From positions 17,011 through 81,010 of the forward strand of contig DBUB01000001.1 in assembly GCA_002307725.1 (NCBI GenBank): 64,000 nucleotides of DNA. Reading direction: 5' to 3'. Source of the stretch: Alphaproteobacteria bacterium UBA1301. Its GTDB lineage: Bacteria; Pseudomonadota; Alphaproteobacteria; Micropepsales; Micropepsaceae. The translations under genes and the position numbers were made by a program. Shown here piece by piece: positions 60,636 to 64,000 of this stretch. Within the stretch, counting starts at the first letter, position 1. The number at the start of each line of letters is the position of its first letter. The notes under the pieces were generated by a model that saw only the letters and a list, made by a program, of their open reading frames with translations, had not been told where the DNA came from and searched no databases.

Positions 60636-61100
60636 GCGCGTTTCCCTAGGCTGGTTCCCGTCGCATCTATGTGCGCCGCAAAGCTCTTACCATTTGTCAT
60701 ATAATATAAAGAGGGGACTTAAAATCAGGAAAATTAGCACACACCACACGTTCAGAACGCCTTTGCCGACATCTTTGGCGTGAATAGGCGCAGAACATCG
60801 CCCTTCTCCTGAAGTCGCCTAGCATTTCAAAATAGTGGGAAAATACGAACGGGACGCCGAATTTCAGACCGGAGACTGTCGCCTCCAGACGGGTCATCGT
60901 GATGACAACCCCGCCGTCTCCGCCCCACGCAAATGGGGAGATTGAGTGATGCGAGGGCCAGTCTGTGGGGCACTGTGCTCTGTTTCAGGGTCGGCATTCC
61001 GAGGTAGGAAAGCCCAGAAAATTGCAGGCGGCCCCGGCCCTGTTTAACCGGGCAAATACAGGGGAAATGCAGCCTACGCCGTACCAATTCTCTTTCACGC
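60636..61100. other. Gene-free spacer before sdaA stop, 465 bp
   Basis: No convincing gene was seen. The first 80 bp carry the GH127 promoter, with CATATAATAT (60698-60707). The rest is ordinary mixed sequence; a 121-codon minus-strand frame overlapping the sdaA stop lacks family features and a ribosome site. Confidence 0.5.
60696..60707. promoter_or_regulatory. Candidate operator or -10 region upstream of GH127 copy 2
   Basis: GTCATATAAT (60696-60705) is identical to 56992-57001 and in the same orientation relative to the downstream minus-strand gene. ATATAATAT (60699-60707) is one mismatch from the recurring half-site. It lies 61 bp upstream of the start, so it could also be part of a promoter. 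Confidence 0.4.
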
Positions 61101-62480
61101 CTAACACTCAACGACATTGACAGCGAGGCCACCGAGCGCGGTTTCCTTGTATTTGGTACGCATGTCATTGCCGGTCTGACGCATGGTTTCAATCACCGCA
61201 TCAAGCGAGACGACGTGGTGGCCGTCGCCCTGCAACGCCAGATAGGCCGCGTTGATCGCCTTAACCGCGCCCATGGTGTTGCGCTCGATGCACGGGATCT
61301 GCACCAGCCCTTTGATCGGATCGCAGGTCAGGCCGAGATTATGCTCCATGCCGATCTCGGCGGCGTTCTCAATTTGCGCATTGCTGCCGCCCAGTGCCGC
61401 CACCAAGCCTGCTGCCGCCATCGAACAGGCGACGCCCACTTCGCCTTGGCATCCCATTTCCGCCCCCGAAATCGAGGCGCGCGATTTGTAGAGGAACCCG
61501 ATCGCCGAGGCCGTCATCAAGAACGTGCGCGAGCCTTCACGTGTCGCGGTTGGGATGAAAACCTCATAGTATTTGAGCACGGCCGGCAGCACGCCGGCGG
61601 CCCCGTTGGTCGGCGCGGTGACGACCCTTCCGCCGGCCGCGTTTTCCTCGTTGGCTGCCAACGCATAAAGGCTGACCCATTCGAACACCAGCGAAGGATC
61701 GGAGCGCGGCCCGCGCGCCATGAGGTTCTCGTGCAAGTGCTTGGCGCGGCGCGCGACATTGAGACCGCCGGGCAAGACACCGTCCTTATGGCAGCCGCGG
61801 TCGATACATTTGAGCATCGCCAGGCGCACGGAATCGATGAAGGCTTCGGTCTCGGCATGCGCGCGCCATGTTGCCTCGTTTGCCCACACGATTTCGGCGA
61901 TGGAGAGCTTGTGGCGCTCGCCAGCGGCCAGCAACGCGGCTGCAGAGCAGTATGGATGGGCGACGGTCATGGCGGCACGGACCGGCGACCGCCCCTTCAC
62001 GGTGACGGCGCCGCCACCGATCGACAGATAGGTGCGCGTAAAGGGTTCGCCCTTTTCGTAAGTGGCGGTGAACACCATCGCGTTGGCGTGATCCTTGAGG
62101 AACTCGCCAATGCGGAACACCACATCCTCGCGCCGGAACGGAACCGCTGTTGTACCAGCCAGCGTGATGCGGCCGCTGTCGCCGATCGCCGTCACCAACG
62201 CCGCCACATCATCGGGATCAACCGTCTCGGGTAGCCACCCCGACAAACCCAGCGCCACCGCATCATCGGTAGCATGGCCACGACCGGTCAGCGCCAAGGA
62301 GCCGTATAAATCGCACTTAAGCGACACCGGAACGCCACGCTCCAACGCCGCACCGGCGAAGGCATAAGCAGCGCGCATCGGTCCGACCGTATGCGAACTC
62401 GATGGTCCGATACCAATGGTGAACAAGTCGACGATGCTCAAGGGCGAAGACTTCGACGCATCAAACGAACGAATGGACAT
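61101..62480 (-). CDS. sdaA: L-serine ammonia-lyase, iron-sulfur type
   Basis: The product (459 residues) is a single-chain L-serine dehydratase that converts L-serine to pyruvate and ammonia with a [4Fe-4S] cluster. The N-terminal substrate domain reads DLFTIGIGPSSSHTVGPMRAAY. The catalytic domain contains GAEMGCQGEVGVACSMAAAGL and LTCDPIKGLVQIPCIERN, with the cluster-type cysteines. The length agrees with fused alpha/beta SdaA enzymes. ATG at 62480 is chosen because the longer frame to 62549 has no family homology in appearance; its ribosome site is weak. It is divergent from the M24 peptidase, with a 143-bp gap. Confidence 0.93.
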   Translation of the reverse strand: MSIRSFDASKSSPLSIVDLFTIGIGPSSSHTVGPMRAAYAFAGAALERGVPVSLKCDLYGSLALTGRGHATDDAVALGLSGWLPETVDPDDVAALVTAIGDSGRITLAGTTAVPFRREDVVFRIGEFLKDHANAMVFTATYEKGEPFTRTYLSIGGGAVTVKGRSPVRAAMTVAHPYCSAAALLAAGERHKLSIAEIVWANEATWRAHAETEAFIDSVRLAMLKCIDRGCHKDGVLPGGLNVARRAKHLHENLMARGPRSDPSLVFEWVSLYALAANEENAAGGRVVTAPTNGAAGVLPAVLKYYEVFIPTATREGSRTFLMTASAIGFLYKSRASISGAEMGCQGEVGVACSMAAAGLVAALGGSNAQIENAAEIGMEHNLGLTCDPIKGLVQIPCIERNTMGAVKAINAAYLALQGDGHHVVSLDAVIETMRQTGNDMRTKYKETALGGLAVNVVEC

Positions 62481-62623
62481 GGGCGATGGCTGGTTTTGGT
62501 ATGGTTCTTGAAACAAAACACGGATATTAAACGGCGAGGCAGAAGGCAAACCGATATCGCGTGGGCGCGAGCGGCATCATAGCATGGCAACTCGGTACAT
62601 ATGAGTGCAATACGGAGGCAGAG

Positions 62624-63802
62624 GTGTTCGATTCCTACATGGCGGGCGTACTGGAAAAGCTAACCCCGCAACCTGATCCGGTTTCCTCCATTGGCGTCAG
62701 GGAACTTGAAGCGCGGTTGGAAAAGGCGCGCGGTTTGACGGCTGATTTTGGGGCGGACGCCTTGCTCATCGGACCAGGCGCGAGCATCGCCTATTTTACA
62801 GGTCTTTCTTGGGGCCTTTCGGAGCGGCTCACCGCACTGTGGTTGCCGGTGAACGGTGAACCACTTCTGATCTGCCCGTATTTTGAACAAGGCACGGTCA
62901 CCGCAGGGCTCCAGATCAAGGCCGACTTGCGGCCGTGGCACGAAGAAGAAAGTCCTTATGCCTTGATCGGTGCGGCCATGGGCGCACGCGGGCTTGTAAA
63001 ACTGGCCGTCGACCCTGTTTTGCCGTTCGATATGGTTCACCGGCTCGGACGCGAGACTGGGCTCGCGATCTCCGAAGCGGGACCGGTGATCAAGGCGTGC
63101 CGCAGCCGTAAATCACAGACCGAAATTGCCATCATCAAGCAAGCGATGGCCATAACACTTCAAGTACAGAAGGCTGTCCCTGGAATTCTACGCGAGGGAA
63201 TCACCACCACGGAAGTGACCGACTTCATCGAGGCGGCACACCGAAAGCTCGGCTCGACGGGGAGTTCCTTCATCATCGTGCAGTTCGGGCGTGGCACCGC
63301 CTATCCGCATGGTCTGCCGGGCGTTCAGGCGTTGAAGGAAGACGAACTTGTCTTGGTGGATACCGGCTGCTGGCTGCACGGCTACACCTCCGACCTGACG
63401 CGCACCTATTGCTTCGGCAAACCGACGGATGAACAGCGGCGCATCTGGGATATCGAGAAAGAGGCACAAGCCGCCGCATTTGTACGCGCCGGGGTGGGTG
63501 TGCCCTGCGAAGAGGTCGACAACGCGGTGCGCGCGGTTCTGGTGCGACACGGGCTCGGACCGGATTACCGCCTACCCGGTCTGCCTCATCGCACCGGCCA
63601 CGGCATCGGTATGTCCGTTCACGAAGAGCCCTACATCGTGCGCGGCGACAAGAGCCTGCTGGACATCGGTATGTGCTTCTCCGACGAACCGATGATCGTG
63701 GTGCCGGACCACTTCGGCATCCGCTTGGAAGATCACATCCACATCACCGAGCAGGGCCCGGCGTGGTTTACCGAGCCGCAAGCCGACATTCTGACGGTTT
63801 AG
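62624..63802 (+). CDS. M24-family Xaa-Pro peptidase-like protein
   Basis: The product (392 residues) has the creatinase/prolidase N domain (about 20-150; ALLIGPGASIAYFTGLSWG) and an M24 pita-bread catalytic domain. Metal ligands appear as Asp in LVDTGCW, Asp in TSDLTRTY, His in PHRTGHGIG, Glu in SDEPMIV and Glu in RLEDHIH. It likely cleaves N-terminal X-Pro bonds of peptides in the cytoplasm. GTG at 62624 is chosen because GGAGG lies 5 bp upstream; ATG at 62639 and an upstream GTG at 62561 are alternatives. Its neighbour sdaA suggests amino-acid or peptide use, though no shared function is shown. Confidence 0.9.
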   Translation: MFDSYMAGVLEKLTPQPDPVSSIGVRELEARLEKARGLTADFGADALLIGPGASIAYFTGLSWGLSERLTALWLPVNGEPLLICPYFEQGTVTAGLQIKADLRPWHEEESPYALIGAAMGARGLVKLAVDPVLPFDMVHRLGRETGLAISEAGPVIKACRSRKSQTEIAIIKQAMAITLQVQKAVPGILREGITTTEVTDFIEAAHRKLGSTGSSFIIVQFGRGTAYPHGLPGVQALKEDELVLVDTGCWLHGYTSDLTRTYCFGKPTDEQRRIWDIEKEAQAAAFVRAGVGVPCEEVDNAVRAVLVRHGLGPDYRLPGLPHRTGHGIGMSVHEEPYIVRGDKSLLDIGMCFSDEPMIVVPDHFGIRLEDHIHITEQGPAWFTEPQADILTV

Positions 63803-63808
63803 AGCGCA

Positions 63809-63831
63809 TTGTCGAACCAAACGCGCGACAA
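63809..63831 (+). terminator. Weak hairpin after the M24 peptidase
   Basis: TTGTCG and CGACAA form a 6-bp stem around an 11-base loop just after the stop codon. It is followed by AATAG rather than a T-run, so it is only a weak terminator candidate. Confidence 0.25.
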
Positions 63832-63872
63832 AATAGAACGGCTAAATCGGTCCCGTGAAGCGCGGAAACGAT

Positions 63873-64000
63873 CTAGTGTCCCGTCTCAGTGATTATGACG
63901 GGTTGGGTTAGGCCGAGAATGGGCAGCTCCCGTGGCGGGGCGAGCAAACGGGTGCCGCGGGCGCGACCGGGCCGCCTGTGCCGCGAGACCCTTCGCGTCG
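63873..64000 (-). other. Possible C-terminal fragment of an ORF at the window edge
   Basis: On the minus strand one frame is open from the right edge to a TAG at 63873-63875 and encodes about 41 residues ending LPILGLTQPVIITETGH. No family can be assigned and no start is visible. It may be the end of a gene that continues outside the window, or chance. Between 63832 and 63872 nothing is seen. Confidence 0.2.

Noticed and set aside
60827..61192. 121-codon minus-strand frame downstream of sdaA
   Set aside because: It overlaps the sdaA stop, has Arg/Pro-rich chance composition and no start signal.
1..64000. CRISPR arrays, tRNA or rRNA genes, integrases or insertion sequences
   Set aside because: No regularly spaced repeats, no cloverleaf-like conserved T-loop sequence and no transposase or integrase motif was seen.
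63873..64000. Transposase fragment at the right edge
   Set aside because: The short C-terminal frame shows no transposase motif and no terminal inverted repeat could be traced, so it is listed only as a possible ORF end.

Overview
The window is GC-rich chromosomal DNA of an alphaproteobacterium. The best evidence is an irr gene (Fur-family iron response regulator, alphaproteobacterial) divergent from fabA-fabB-fabI, a Caulobacter-type CC0125/CC1285 lipoprotein, and the TonB receptor and twin-arginine exported hydrolase style of soil and rhizosphere alphaproteobacteria. A Rhizomicrobium/Micropepsaceae-like organism would fit, but that is a guess. No tRNA, rRNA, CRISPR array, prophage or clear insertion sequence was seen.

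Region 1 (1-15.8 kb) is mostly housekeeping. It holds the end of a glycosyltransferase, a DUF4893 protein, fabI, fabB and fabA transcribed leftward, then irr rightward from a shared promoter region with a near-perfect Irr (ICE) box. An isochorismatase-like hydrolase and a lipoprotein follow. Next comes a four-gene export operon (TetR, HlyD, ABC ATPase, ABC-2 permease), a membrane GT2 glycosyltransferase, a CHAP-domain lipoprotein, the Kup potassium transporter, and an XRE regulator with an RlmI-type rRNA methyltransferase.

Region 2 (15.9-60.6 kb) is a large plant-glycan utilisation locus. It contains a GH5 mannanase, a TetR regulator, a five-bladed-propeller glycosidase and a TonB-dependent receptor. 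A fused TRAP transporter with its binding protein, a VOC protein and a PdxA2-type dehydrogenase come next. An operon of DUF1537 acid-sugar kinase, DeoR regulator, class I aldolase, a clan GH-A hydrolase and a GH127 enzyme follows. A leftward operon GH106, SGNH esterase, GH78, MFS transporter is divergent from a rightward operon of two GH42 enzymes and a GH29 fucosidase. A second leftward operon carries a sugar isomerase, split transketolase, FGGY kinase and a second GH78. It is divergent from a DUF5060-type clan GH-A hydrolase, which is followed by a second GH127. Predicted activities point to rhamnose-, arabinose-, galactose- and fucose-bearing side chains (pectin RG-I/RG-II, arabinogalactan or plant glycosides).

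Region 3 (60.6-64 kb) returns to general metabolism with L-serine dehydratase and a divergent M24 (Xaa-Pro) peptidase.

Two metabolic modules stand out. The isomerase, FGGY kinase and split transketolase set resembles the published D-apiose (apulose-4-phosphate) transketolase route and lies beside a putative glycosidase. The TRAP, PdxA2, DUF1537 kinase and class I aldolase set looks like an acid-sugar pathway built into a glycan-degradation operon. A recurring AT-rich half-site (ATATAACRT or one mismatch from it) occurs in the promoter regions of these operons and may mark a shared regulon. Most of the exported hydrolases carry twin-arginine-like N termini.
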